Below, piece by piece: positions 1-8,829 of a stretch of DNA of 64,000 nt. Numbering within the stretch: position 1 is the first letter of the stretch; every line of letters starts with the position of its first letter. The stretch is from Bacteroides sp. (GTDB lineage: Bacteria > Bacteroidota > Bacteroidia > Bacteroidales > Bacteroidaceae), in contig JALCME010000016.1 of assembly GCA_022648295.1 (NCBI GenBank), positions 53,572 to 117,571 on the forward strand, in the 5' to 3' direction. The notes below the pieces were generated by a model. That model was not told the DNA's origin and made no database searches. It was given only the letters and a program-made list of their open reading frames with translations. The position numbers and the translations under genes were made by a program.

Positions 1-244
1 TTCGACAATGTTAGTTGTATATGGAGTTTTTATCTTGCGCATAAAAGGGAAAGAAATAGATATGAAAGGTTACAGGAGCCCGTTGTTTCCTTTGTTTCAA
101 ATAATATATCTTCTGCTCTCTTTCTGGATGATCCTTTTTACTATTATTGAAGCTCCTAAAGAAACAGCGATAGGAATGATTAATCTACTTATCGGATTGT
201 GCAGTTATTTTTTAAGTAAAAAAAAGGATATGCTTTATTCTTAA
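1..244 (+). CDS. C-terminal end of an amino acid permease (partial)
   Basis: This reading frame is already open at the left edge of the window and ends with a stop at 242-244, so only the last ~80 residues are seen. They hold two hydrophobic stretches separated by a short basic loop containing YRSPLFPLFQ. That loop resembles the C-terminal part of APC-superfamily amino acid permeases, where the penultimate helices follow a conserved 'R-x-P-x-x-P' segment. A lysine-rich tail closes the protein. Substrate cannot be told from this fragment. The family assignment rests on that short motif and the helix pattern. Confidence 0.55.
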   Translation, partial: STMLVVYGVFILRIKGKEIDMKGYRSPLFPLFQIIYLLLSFWMILFTIIEAPKETAIGMINLLIGLCSYFLSKKKDMLYS

Positions 245-583
245 ATAACGTGAGTTACATTCCGTTACACTTTTTCTTTAGGGGATGAGATAGAGAATAG
301 AGAAATGCAGCTCTTGATATGCTTGAAATATGCTTGGGTTATGTTTTTCTGCCAACGAGGCGGAATATATACATACTGTTAATGAGGAAAACTGAAATGA
401 AGAAGGATATGAACTTCGACTGTTTGGCCAACTTATTGAGATTAAGATAATGAAACACTTGTGCAGCAGGAAGAGGCTAAAGAAAAAATATTTTATCAAA
501 TGAGATCGATTATTCAAAGGAGAAACAGAATAAAAAGAAAACGCGTGTATTTATCCGTTCCTCCTTTTTCTATGGAGAATTTC
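245..583. other. Intergenic gap, no gene seen
   Basis: This stretch lies between the end of the permease and the 3' end of glyA. Open frames on both strands here have no recognisable family features and overlap each other. I see no RNA gene, clear terminator or repeat. Confidence 0.5.
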
Positions 584-1864
584 TTAATAGGCGAAGAGTG
601 GATACTTCTTCATTGTTTCGTTGACACGTGCACGAACTTTAGAAATAACGGCTTCATTTTCCACATTGGACAGTACGGTTTCAATCATTTCTGCTATTTC
701 ATACATCAACTCTTCCTTAGCTCCACGGGTAGTAATAGCAGGAGTTCCCAAACGTATTCCGGAAGTCTGGAAAGCAGAACGGCTATCAAACGGAACCATG
801 TTCTTATTTACGGTGATGTCTGCAGCTACCAAAGCCTTTTCCGCTACTTTACCAGTCAGATCGGGATATTTAGAACGAAGGTCAACCAGCATGGAGTGAT
901 TGTCCGTACCTCCGGAAACAATAGTAAATCCACGATCAATTAAAGCTTGTGCTAATACGGCTGCGTTCTTCTTTACTTGTTTAGCGTATTCTTTAAATTC
1001 CGGTTGCAGGATTTCACCGAATGAAACGGCTTTTGCTGCAATGACGTGTTCCAACGGTCCTCCCTGTATACCTGGAAATACGGCGGAATCAATAAGTTGG
1101 GACATCATTTTGATTTCACCTTTAGGAGTTTTCTTACCCCATGGATTAGGGAAATCTTTGCCAATGAGAATAATACCGCCACGAGGTCCACGTAATGTTT
1201 TGTGTGTGGTGGAAGTAACGATGTGTGCGTATTTTAAAGGATTGTCAAGCAAACCGGCAGCTATTAATCCGGCAGGATGTGCCATATCTATCATTAGAAT
1301 AGCGCCTACTTTGTCTGCTATTTCACGCATGCGTTTGTAATCCCATTCACGTGAGTAAGCTGAACCACCTCCGATAATCATTTTAGGCTTTTCGCGTAGT
1401 GCAATTTCTTCCATCTGGTCATAGTCAACCCGACCGGTTTCTTTATCCAGATTGTATTCGCAGGGAGTATAAATAATGCCTGAAGTATTTACTAAAGAAC
1501 CATGTGACAAGTGTCCTCCGTGTGCAAGGTTCAATCCCATAAACTTATCACCCGGGTTCAACACTGCGAGAAAAACAGCAGCATTAGCTTGCGCTCCTGA
1601 GTGTGGTTGTACATTTGCCCATTCTGCATCGAAGATTTTCTTTATGCGGTCAATGGCGATCTGCTCGCTTTGATCCACGACTTCACATCCTCCGTAATAG
1701 CGTTTGCCCGGATATCCTTCAGCATACTTGTTGGTAAGGCAGGAACCCATTGCCTGCATAACTTGGTCACTTACGAAATTTTCTGATGCTATCAGCTCAA
1801 TGCCTTTGAGCTGACGTTGATGTTCTTTTTCGATGATCTCGAAAATTAAGTCGTCTCTTTTCAT
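584..1864 (-). CDS. glyA: Serine hydroxymethyltransferase
   Basis: Interconverts serine plus tetrahydrofolate with glycine plus 5,10-methylene-tetrahydrofolate in the cytoplasm, the main source of one-carbon units. The 426-residue protein has the usual bacterial length. It shows the N-terminal IELIASENF segment, the [11 protein letters not shown] motif that contacts substrate, the [10 protein letters not shown] segment, and the PLP-binding lysine in [15 protein letters not shown] near residue 222. The ATG at 1864 gives the typical N-terminus [14 protein letters not shown]. It is a single-gene unit with its own -7 box (1916-1923). Confidence 0.97.
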   Translation of the reverse strand: MKRDDLIFEIIEKEHQRQLKGIELIASENFVSDQVMQAMGSCLTNKYAEGYPGKRYYGGCEVVDQSEQIAIDRIKKIFDAEWANVQPHSGAQANAAVFLAVLNPGDKFMGLNLAHGGHLSHGSLVNTSGIIYTPCEYNLDKETGRVDYDQMEEIALREKPKMIIGGGSAYSREWDYKRMREIADKVGAILMIDMAHPAGLIAAGLLDNPLKYAHIVTSTTHKTLRGPRGGIILIGKDFPNPWGKKTPKGEIKMMSQLIDSAVFPGIQGGPLEHVIAAKAVSFGEILQPEFKEYAKQVKKNAAVLAQALIDRGFTIVSGGTDNHSMLVDLRSKYPDLTGKVAEKALVAADITVNKNMVPFDSRSAFQTSGIRLGTPAITTRGAKEELMYEIAEMIETVLSNVENEAVISKVRARVNETMKKYPLFAY

Positions 1865-1915
1865 TCTTGCTTAGTAGATATATAATTGGTAAATCAATAA
1901 TCTCTTTTAAGCGCA

Positions 1916-1923
1916 CAAATTTA
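1916..1923 (-). promoter_or_regulatory. -7 box for glyA
   Basis: On the minus strand this reads TAAATTTG, an exact match to the Bacteroides -7 consensus TAnnTTTG, about 50 bp upstream of the glyA ATG. No clear TTTG -33 element lies at 19-21 bp. Confidence 0.5.
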
Positions 1924-2008
1924 CAGCAAAAAAATGAATAAAATGTTAGAAAGTGCCTTTTTTAGCTTACAATTTAACGACTCTGCTTTATTTGAAGCAA
2001 TAAATACT

Positions 2009-2776
2009 CTAGAAGAAGACTCCAAGGGAAAAGCTGAGTACATTGTCTCTGCGATGGAACCGGATCTCATCGGTAGTTGTTGTTTCGTCGGTAGTGATTT
2101 CCGCATTATTATTCGTTGTACCGTTATCGTAGGTTATCTTTTTAGAGATGTTGTGCAACCCGATATCATAGCGAAAATCAAAGAAAACACGGGATATAGT
2201 TACCGCTACCCCAAGAGTGAAGCTGGCATTCAACGGGTATAACTCTTCGTGGATATCTTTGCGGTCGAAGTTCTCGAATGTGACTTCGCTTTTCTTATTC
2301 CAGATATAGCGGAATTTCGGTCCTCCGAATGCAGCCAGACTATAGGGTCCTTCTTTGATAAAGTTATATCCGTATATTATGGGAATATCAATGCTATGTA
2401 TAGAAGAAGTAATGGAAGCCGGGTTGCTTTCCGTGCTTTCCGGTTGTTCAAAAGTAATGTTGCAACGGTTGACGTTATATGATACTTCCGGCTGTATAAA
2501 ATGTTTGCCGAAATTTATACGCATAAAGAGGGAACTGAAATAGCCTATCTTGTAGTTGTTCTGTACTTCATCTATTTTCACTCCGTCCATAACAAGATCG
2601 GAAACAAGAAAGAGGGATGAGGTAAAGCCTCCCTTAACGCCAAAGTTTATTCGCTGGTTATGATGATGTTTCGTTGGTGCGGATTCGTCCATTGTACCGG
2701 GGGGATAACTTAATTGTCCCCATAGCATTGTAGGAAAAAAGCACATACATATATAAGCAGCGATTCTCATATGCAT
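2009..2776 (-). CDS. PorT-like outer-membrane beta-barrel protein
   Basis: A 255-residue protein with a short hydrophobic signal sequence (MHMRIAAYICMCFFPTMLWG) followed by alternating beta segments such as FGVKGGFTSSLF, IQPEVSYN and YSLAAFGGPKFRYIW, ending in the aromatic LSFSLGVFF. That pattern, the C-terminal Phe and the length fit the PorT/OmpW-like outer-membrane barrels common in Bacteroidetes. The ATG at 2776 lies four bases after the flavin reductase stop; a second ATG at 2770 gives an equally good signal peptide. It is the last gene of the pyrB-pyrI-flavin reductase run. Its function is unknown; the pyrimidine neighbours probably reflect co-transcription only. Confidence 0.7.
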   Translation of the reverse strand: MHMRIAAYICMCFFPTMLWGQLSYPPGTMDESAPTKHHHNQRINFGVKGGFTSSLFLVSDLVMDGVKIDEVQNNYKIGYFSSLFMRINFGKHFIQPEVSYNVNRCNITFEQPESTESNPASITSSIHSIDIPIIYGYNFIKEGPYSLAAFGGPKFRYIWNKKSEVTFENFDRKDIHEELYPLNASFTLGVAVTISRVFFDFRYDIGLHNISKKITYDNGTTNNNAEITTDETTTTDEIRFHRRDNVLSFSLGVFF

Positions 2777-2779
2777 CAA

Positions 2780-3352
2780 CTATTCTTCTTTTTTGCGTTC
2801 TACAGACCATCCGAATTTACCAATTTTGCTACCTAATTCATAATATCCCCCATGAACATAGACTAGCGGATTGGCCTTTGCAAGTTCCAGTTTTCCTGTT
2901 CCCTCGTCCATGTTCCGGTCGTCAGCCCGGACATTTACGACATCGGCAATAAACATATCGTGCGAGCCAAGGGAAACAATTTCCTTCACTTTACACTCAA
3001 TGCATAGAGGGGATTCTTCAATTAGAGGAGCCTGTACAATGGAACATTTACCGGGCGTGAGATTCATTTCTTTAAACTTATTATAGTTCTTTCCGGAACG
3101 AACCCCGCACCAGTCGGTGGCACGCGCCATATCTTTGGTAGTTAGGTTTATTACGAATTCCATATTGCGCTTTAGAATTTCATAGGAGTGACGCTCCGGA
3201 CGTACGGATATATAGCACATTGGCGGGTTACTGCAAATGGTTCCCGTCCAGGCTACAGTCAAAATGTTATATTCATCCGGTGTACTGCCACAACTCACCA
3301 ATACGGCAGGTAGCGGGTAGATCATCGTTCCTGGTTTCCAATCCGTTTTCAT
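2780..3352 (-). CDS. Flavin reductase family protein (FMN-binding split barrel)
   Basis: A 190-residue protein of the flavin reductase-like/FMN-binding split-barrel family. It shows the N-terminal strand PGTMIYPLPAVLVSCG, the ILTVAWTGTICSNPPM segment and SVRPERHSYEILKRN, where FMN contacts lie in the family, then WCGVRSGKNYNKF. Members reduce flavin with NAD(P)H or act as partner oxidoreductases; the substrate here is unknown. I chose the ATG at 3352 (MKTDWKPGTM) because the 23 extra residues from the ATG at 3421 are lysine-rich and not family-like, although that upstream start would sit directly after pyrI. Confidence 0.85.
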   Translation of the reverse strand: MKTDWKPGTMIYPLPAVLVSCGSTPDEYNILTVAWTGTICSNPPMCYISVRPERHSYEILKRNMEFVINLTTKDMARATDWCGVRSGKNYNKFKEMNLTPGKCSIVQAPLIEESPLCIECKVKEIVSLGSHDMFIADVVNVRADDRNMDEGTGKLELAKANPLVYVHGGYYELGSKIGKFGWSVERKKEE

Positions 3353-3424
3353 CTCATTTCGTTTTAAACGTTTTAAAGGGTTTAGTTTCTTATGCTTTTT
3401 GCAGGATATTGCTTTGGACATTAA

Positions 3425-3886
3425 TTAAATGATCTCAATATCCTCCCGCTTCTGCTCTTTCTCACAGTAATGGCATTTAATAATGCAGTCGTCTTTGTCT
3501 ATTACGTGAAACAGTGTAGGCATCGGTTCATTATTGGTGATACATTTGGGATTAGCGCATTTTACAATACCCCGAAGCTCATCCGGCAAGCTGACCTCAC
3601 GCTTCTCTACTACTTCATAATCACGGATGATATTTAGCTTTACACAAGGGGCCACTACGGCGATGCGATTAATTTCTTCATCGCAAAAGTATTTATCGGC
3701 TATTTTGATAATGCCTTTCGTCCCCAGTTTTTCACTTTTGAGATTAAAGCCGATGGTAATATTATTGCTCATGTGTTCCAATCCTAGTAAAGAAACGACT
3801 GTAAATAGCTTTTCGGATGGAATATGGTCTATAACGGTGCCGTTTTCTAACGCGGCTACCTGTAATTTTTGTTTCTTTTCGCTCAT
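3425..3886 (-). CDS. pyrI: Aspartate carbamoyltransferase regulatory chain
   Basis: The 153-residue regulatory subunit binds ATP, CTP or UTP and passes the allosteric signal to PyrB in the c6r6 holoenzyme of pyrimidine synthesis. The N-terminal allosteric domain has the [10 protein letters not shown] and [19 protein letters not shown] segments. The C-terminal zinc domain keeps the four cysteines (CANPKC near residue 110 and CHYC near residue 138) that bind the zinc holding r and c chains together. It begins 13 bases after the pyrB stop, so the two are certainly co-transcribed. Confidence 0.97.
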   Translation of the reverse strand: MSEKKQKLQVAALENGTVIDHIPSEKLFTVVSLLGLEHMSNNITIGFNLKSEKLGTKGIIKIADKYFCDEEINRIAVVAPCVKLNIIRDYEVVEKREVSLPDELRGIVKCANPKCITNNEPMPTLFHVIDKDDCIIKCHYCEKEQKREDIEII

Positions 3887-3899
3887 AACTTAAAGGGTT

Positions 3900-4841
3900 T
3901 TACGAATTAAATTCTTCTTTGACTTGTTCAAGTGTAATGCCGAGTACATCACATAGAATTGCTTCTCGGGCATACAATCCGTTTTGAGCCTGTTGAAAGT
4001 AATAAGCTTTAGGGTTATCGTCTACGTCGTAGGCTATTTCGTTGACACGGGGAAGCGGATGAAGAATACGTAAATTGGGGCGGGTATGCTCCAGCATTTT
4101 ATTCCGCAGAATATAGACGTTCTTTACACGCTCATATTCCATGAGATCGGTAAAACGTTCGCGTTGTACGCGCGTCATGTATAAGATGTCTGCATCGGCT
4201 ATTGTTTCCTCTGTAAATTCAGTATGCTCTACATATCTGATACCTTGTTCGCGACAGTATATTTTGTACTCTTCCGGCATTCTCAGCTCTTCCGGAGCGA
4301 TGAAATGAAAGGTTGCACCGAAATGTCGCATAGCCATTAATAGTGAATGAACCGTACGCCCGTATTTCAAATCGCCTACAAGAAAAATGTTTAGATTTTC
4401 CAAAGTGCCTTGCGTTTTGTAAATAGAGTAGAGATCAAGCATGGTTTGTGAAGGGTGCTGGTTGGCCCCGTCTCCTGCATTGACGATGGGGATGTTGGTT
4501 ACTTCACTGGCGTATCGGGCTGCACCCTCCAAATAGTGACGCATGACAATGATGTCGGCATAATTACTTACCATTTTAATGGTATCTTTCAATGTCTCAC
4601 CCTTTGACGAACTTGTAGCCTTGGGATCGCTGAACCCTATAACTCTTGCTCCAAGTCGGTTTGCAGCAGTTTCAAAACTAAGTCTTGTGCGGGTGGATGG
4701 CTCGAAAAAAAGAGAAGCGATAACTTTTCCTTTTAAAAGTTTGCGGTTGGGGTGAGCTTCAAATTGCTTCGCCATTTCGATCATATAGAGAATTTTTTCC
4801 TTGCTATGGTCGGCAATGGTGACTAAACTCCTGTTTTCCAT
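3900..4841 (-). CDS. pyrB: Aspartate carbamoyltransferase catalytic chain
   Basis: Joins carbamoyl phosphate to aspartate, the committed step of pyrimidine synthesis. The protein is 313 residues, normal for the family. It carries the carbamoyl-phosphate loop [13 protein letters not shown] near residue 50, the [11 protein letters not shown] loop, the [12 protein letters not shown] segment and the aspartate-domain HPLPRVNEI motif. I chose the ATG at 4841 ([11 protein letters not shown]) as the usual N-terminus; the ATG at 4886 would add 15 atypical residues. It leads the operon pyrB-pyrI-flavin reductase-outer-membrane protein. Confidence 0.96.
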   Translation of the reverse strand: MENRSLVTIADHSKEKILYMIEMAKQFEAHPNRKLLKGKVIASLFFEPSTRTRLSFETAANRLGARVIGFSDPKATSSSKGETLKDTIKMVSNYADIIVMRHYLEGAARYASEVTNIPIVNAGDGANQHPSQTMLDLYSIYKTQGTLENLNIFLVGDLKYGRTVHSLLMAMRHFGATFHFIAPEELRMPEEYKIYCREQGIRYVEHTEFTEETIADADILYMTRVQRERFTDLMEYERVKNVYILRNKMLEHTRPNLRILHPLPRVNEIAYDVDDNPKAYYFQQAQNGLYAREAILCDVLGITLEQVKEEFNS

Positions 4842-4968
4842 ATCGTTTACGTTTTTGATTTCTTTCGAGAGTGTAAAGTTAAACAAAATATGCTGGGTAT
4901 AGAAATTTGTAATCGACTATTTTCTTCAAATGAATTTCTTTTTTTCTCTCATTGGTACAGATTGTTTC

Positions 4969-5118
4969 GTAGCCCGGGTTTATCTCTCTCGTATCTCAGG
5001 GATGTTTTATTCGCAGCCCAGGTTTACCTCCCTTCTATCCCTGGGCTATGACATAGCTAAACCTGGGCTGCGACTCTTCATGCCCAGGTTTGCGATGGAG
5101 CTATCCCCGAGCTACATG
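4969..5118. repeat. Cluster of REP-like palindromic repeats (AGCCCAGGTTT family)
   Basis: Five or more variants of AGCCCAGGTTT / AAACCTGGGCT occur in about 150 bp, on both strands. The clearest pair is a perfect 16-bp inverted repeat, TCGCAGCCCAGGTTTA at 5011-5026 and its complement at 5058-5073, enclosing a further CCCTGGGCTATG unit at 5039-5050. Outlying degenerate units lie at 4969-4979 and 5082-5092. The segment lies between the divergent pyrB and PBP genes and is visibly GC-richer than its AT-rich surroundings. It looks like a REP/BIME-type intergenic element; any transposase that moves it is not in the window. Confidence 0.7.
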
Positions 5119-5179
5119 CCTTATTCCTAAAAACCGTCAAAATAGTATTTCATTTCGTCATGCTTCCAATTTTATTCCG

Positions 5180-5187
5180 TACCTTTG
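5180..5187 (+). promoter_or_regulatory. -7 box for the class A PBP gene
   Basis: TACCTTTG matches the Bacteroides -7 consensus exactly and lies 33 bp before the ATG at 5221. No convincing TTTG -33 element is visible at the right distance. Confidence 0.55.
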
Positions 5188-5220
5188 CTCCATTATTGAA
5201 TATTGAATTTTTCAATCAGC

Positions 5221-7542
5221 ATGATAAAAAACATCGTAAAATTTCTTTGGATATTCCTAGGGGTAATTGTATTGACGTGCATCATTCTTTTTGTTGCCAT
5301 AGCAAAGGGGTGGATAGGTTATATGCCTCCGGTGGAGGATTTGGAGAATCCGCATTACAAGTTTGCAACGGAAGTGATGTCGGAAGACGGTCAAGTATTG
5401 GGAACTTATTCATATAGTAAGGAAAATCGTATCTATGTAGGATATAACGAGCTATCTCCAAACATCATCAATGCGTTGATTGCTACGGAGGATGTTCGGT
5501 TTAAAGAACACTCCGGGGTTGATGTCATTGCCTTGTTTCGTGCCCTGGTGAAGCGGGGACTCCTTTTTCAAAAAAATGCCGGAGGTGGTAGTACTATTAC
5601 CCAACAGCTCTCCAAACAGCTTTATTCGCCCAGTGCAGGTAATATTATGGAACGCCTGTTTCAAAAGCCTATTGAATGGGTCATTGCCGTTAAACTGGAA
5701 AGGTACTATACGAAAGAGGAAATTCTGACAATGTATCTAAATAAATTTGATTTTCTAAACAATGCCGTTGGTGTGAAAACTGCGGCGTATACTTATTTTG
5801 GATGTGACCCGAAAGATTTAAAAATTGAAGAGGCTGCAACGCTGGTCGGTATGTGTAAGAATCCGGCCTTGTTTAATCCGGTCCGCTTCAATGAACGTTC
5901 ACGTGGTCGCCGTAATGTGGTGCTTAATCAGATGCGCAAGGCGGATTATATAACAGATGAAGAATGTGATTCATTGCAAGCGTTGCCGCTTACCCTTAAG
6001 TATCATCGTGTGGATCATAAAGAGGGACTTGCTACTTATTTCAGAGAATACTTGCGACATGTGTTGACGGCTAAAAAGCCGGTACGCAGTGATTATCGCG
6101 GATGGCAAATGCAACAATATTATGAAGACTCTTTGGACTGGGAAACTAATCCGTTGTATGGCTGGTGTGACAAAAATACCAAAAAAGACGGTTCCAAATA
6201 TAATCTGTATACTGATGGCTTAAAGATTTATACTACGATAAACTCACGTATGCAAGAGTATGCTGAAGAGGCTGTTGATGAGCATCTGAAAGAATTGCAG
6301 GGCTACTTCTTTAAAGAGAAGAAGGGGCGTAAAACCGCTCCTTATACCAGATCACTGACCCAGGCACAAGTGGATGAAATTTTAGATCGTGCAATGAAGC
6401 AAAGTGATCGGTACCGTGTTATGCGAAGCAATGGGGCATCTGATGCAGAAATACGAAAAGCCTTTAACACTCCCGAAGAAATGTCCGTCTTTAGCTGGAA
6501 CGGGGAAAAAGATACGATTATGACTCCTATGGACTCTATCCGGTATTATAAATTCTTCCTTCGTGCGGGATTTATGTCTATGGACCCGCATAACGGGCAT
6601 GTGAAAGCTTACGTGGGTGGACCTAATTACCACTATTTTCAATATGATATGGCTATGGTAGGACGTCGTCAGGTAGGTTCCACTATCAAGCCTTACCTTT
6701 ATACTTTGGCCATGGAGAATGGATTTTCCCCCTGCGATGAGGCTCGTCATGTGGAATATACGTTGATTGATGCCAATGGAACGCCATGGAAACCACGTAA
6801 TGATAATGATAAACGATATGGGGAAATGGTAACGCTAAAATGGGGATTGGCAAACTCTGATAACTGGATAACGGCCTATTTGATGAGCAAGTTGAACCCT
6901 TATGCTTTTGCCCGATTGATTCATACCTTCGGAGTGCGTAACCGCAATATTGAACCCACCGTATCGTTATGTTTGGGGCCTTGTGATATTTCAGTAGGAG
7001 AAATGGTCAGTGCTTATACGGCTTTCCCCAATAAAGGCATTCGTATTGCTCCAATGTTCGTTACGCGAATAGAAGATAGCGAAGGTAATGTAGTGGCTAA
7101 TTTTACTCCGGACATGGAAGAAGTGATTAGTGCTGAAAGTGCTTACAAGATGCTGATTATGCTTCGCGCTGTTATTAACGAAGGAACCGGAGCACGTGTC
7201 CGTCGTTTAGGAATAAAGGCTGACATGGGAGGAAAAACGGGGACATCTAATAATAACTCTGATGGTTGGTTTATTGGTTTTACACCTTCGTTGGTATCGG
7301 GGTGTTGGGTTGGTGGAGAAGATCGTGACATCCACTTTGATACCATGCGATATGGACAAGGTGCGGCAATGGCTTTGCCTATTTGGGCTAAGTATATGTC
7401 TAAAGTATTTGCTGATAAATCTTTGGGGTATGACGAAAATGATCGTTTCCAATTGCCCGAAGGTTTTGACCCATGCGCAAGCAACGGGGAAGAAAGTACG
7501 GGGTCTGCTCCAGAGAAAGGTTTGGATGATCTTTTTAAATGA
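5221..7542 (+). CDS. Penicillin-binding protein 1A (bifunctional transglycosylase/transpeptidase)
   Basis: Polymerises and crosslinks peptidoglycan at the outer face of the inner membrane. The protein is 773 residues. It has an N-terminal membrane anchor (residues ~5-28), a GT51 transglycosylase domain with ALIATEDVRFKEHSGVD (catalytic Glu), GGSTITQQLSKQL and the RYYTKEEILTMYLN segment, then a transpeptidase domain with the SxxK serine in GSTIKP near residue 486, the SDN motif in LANSDNW and the KTGT motif near residue 670. I chose the ATG at 5221 over an in-frame TTG 18 bases upstream. It is followed after 33 bp by the HPPK-like gene. Confidence 0.95.
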   Translation: MIKNIVKFLWIFLGVIVLTCIILFVAIAKGWIGYMPPVEDLENPHYKFATEVMSEDGQVLGTYSYSKENRIYVGYNELSPNIINALIATEDVRFKEHSGVDVIALFRALVKRGLLFQKNAGGGSTITQQLSKQLYSPSAGNIMERLFQKPIEWVIAVKLERYYTKEEILTMYLNKFDFLNNAVGVKTAAYTYFGCDPKDLKIEEAATLVGMCKNPALFNPVRFNERSRGRRNVVLNQMRKADYITDEECDSLQALPLTLKYHRVDHKEGLATYFREYLRHVLTAKKPVRSDYRGWQMQQYYEDSLDWETNPLYGWCDKNTKKDGSKYNLYTDGLKIYTTINSRMQEYAEEAVDEHLKELQGYFFKEKKGRKTAPYTRSLTQAQVDEILDRAMKQSDRYRVMRSNGASDAEIRKAFNTPEEMSVFSWNGEKDTIMTPMDSIRYYKFFLRAGFMSMDPHNGHVKAYVGGPNYHYFQYDMAMVGRRQVGSTIKPYLYTLAMENGFSPCDEARHVEYTLIDANGTPWKPRNDNDKRYGEMVTLKWGLANSDNWITAYLMSKLNPYAFARLIHTFGVRNRNIEPTVSLCLGPCDISVGEMVSAYTAFPNKGIRIAPMFVTRIEDSEGNVVANFTPDMEEVISAESAYKMLIMLRAVINEGTGARVRRLGIKADMGGKTGTSNNNSDGWFIGFTPSLVSGCWVGGEDRDIHFDTMRYGQGAAMALPIWAKYMSKVFADKSLGYDENDRFQLPEGFDPCASNGEESTGSAPEKGLDDLFK

Positions 7543-7575
7543 TCTTTTTATTAGCAAGCAATATAATTAAGCAGA

Positions 7576-7953
7576 ATGGTTTATACAATCTGCATAGGAA
7601 GCAATGAATGTCGGGAGCAAAACCTTCTATTAGCGCGTAGACGCTTGGAATCTTTCTTTCCTAATATTAGTTTTTCCAGGGAAGAAGAGACAAAGCCGCT
7701 TTATATGTGCCGCTCTGCTTTGTTCTCCAATCAGGTAGCCCGTTTTGCATCTGATAGCAATGCCGATGAAGTTTTCTCTATTCTGAAAGGTATTGAAAAG
7801 GAAGCCGGTCGGACTGTAGAGGAGAAGGCTAAGGAGATTATCCGTCTTGATATTGATTTATTGGCTTGTGATGGGAATATATATAGAGTGGATGATTGGG
7901 AGCGTGATTATGTGCGACATGGCTTGCAGCAGTTGGAAGAATTGGAAACATAA
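7576..7953 (+). CDS. Short HPPK (FolK)-like protein
   Basis: A 125-residue protein resembling 6-hydroxymethyl-7,8-dihydropterin pyrophosphokinase of folate synthesis. It keeps the opening ICIGSN, the strand ALFSNQVARF (compare F-x-N in FolK), LKGIEKEAGRT and the IIRLDIDLL segment whose two aspartates bind magnesium in FolK. It is about 35 residues shorter than typical FolK and lacks the C-terminal P-H-P-R-x-x-x-R-x-F region. It may be a degenerate HPPK or a paralogue with another role. Confidence 0.65.
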   Translation: MVYTICIGSNECREQNLLLARRRLESFFPNISFSREEETKPLYMCRSALFSNQVARFASDSNADEVFSILKGIEKEAGRTVEEKAKEIIRLDIDLLACDGNIYRVDDWERDYVRHGLQQLEELET

Positions 7954-8066
7954 TCGTTATAGTCTCCACCTTTTTTTATTAAAGGAAATTACAAAGTAGG
8001 TTCTCTTTTAGACTCATGCAAAGTTGATGAGGCTGGTTAGATTAATAGTTATTGATTGAAGATAAA

Positions 8067-8819
8067 ATGAAATATTTAGGAATTATCCCTGCCCGGTATG
8101 CTTCTACGCGTTTTCCTGCAAAACCGTTGGCTATGTTGGGGGGTAAAACGGTGATACAGCGAGTATACGAACAGGTGGTCGCAGTTCTGAATGATGCTTA
8201 CGTGGCAACAGATGATATACGTATAGAAGAAGCTGTCAAAGCATTTGGTGGAAAAGTAGTGATGACCTCCGTGAATCACAAAAGTGGTACGGATCGTTGT
8301 TATGAAGCATACACTAAAATTGATGGAAAATTTGATGTAATAGTTAATATCCAGGGGGATGAACCATTTATTCAACCCTCACAATTGGAAGCTATAAAGG
8401 CTTGCTTTGATGATGAGACGACTCAGATTGCCACCCTTGTAAAGCCTTTCACTGTCGATACCGATTTTGAGTCATTAGCTAATGTCAACTCACCCAAAGT
8501 CGTAGTGAATAAAAACATGAATGCTCTTTATTTTAGTCGTTCCATTATACCCTACCAACGAAATGTTGATAAGCAGGATTGGGTGAGAAACCATACCTAT
8601 TATAAACATATAGGTTTGTATGCATACCGGTCGGAAGTATTGAAAGATCTAACCTCATTACCTCAATCTGATTTGGAGTTGGCAGAGTCGTTGGAACAAC
8701 TTCGTTGGCTGGAAAACGGTTATACCATCAAGGTTGGTGTCACTGAAGTGGAAACTATTGGCATAGACACGCCTGAGGATTTAAAGAGAGCTGAAGCATA
8801 TTTACAAACAATAGTCTAA
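8067..8819 (+). CDS. kdsB: 3-deoxy-manno-octulosonate cytidylyltransferase
   Basis: Activates Kdo as CMP-Kdo for addition to lipid A in lipopolysaccharide synthesis. The 250-residue protein has the usual length and motifs: IIPARYASTRFPAKPLA at the N-terminus (CTP-binding loop), the GTDRCYEA segment, VNIQGDEPFI near residue 100 with the metal-binding Asp, and the C-terminal TIGIDTPEDLKRAE. I chose the ATG at 8067 because the in-frame TTG at 8052 adds five atypical residues. The M16-like gene follows after 10 bp and is likely in the same operon. Confidence 0.96.
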   Translation: MKYLGIIPARYASTRFPAKPLAMLGGKTVIQRVYEQVVAVLNDAYVATDDIRIEEAVKAFGGKVVMTSVNHKSGTDRCYEAYTKIDGKFDVIVNIQGDEPFIQPSQLEAIKACFDDETTQIATLVKPFTVDTDFESLANVNSPKVVVNKNMNALYFSRSIIPYQRNVDKQDWVRNHTYYKHIGLYAYRSEVLKDLTSLPQSDLELAESLEQLRWLENGYTIKVGVTEVETIGIDTPEDLKRAEAYLQTIV

Positions 8820-8829
8820 TTTTTTTTGA

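Noticed and set aside
461..943. 160-codon ORF opposite glyA
   Set aside because: It overlaps the glyA coding sequence on the other strand and has no family features.
4930..5130. 66-codon ORF in the pyrB/PBP gap
   Set aside because: It is made of the palindromic repeat units and has no protein features.
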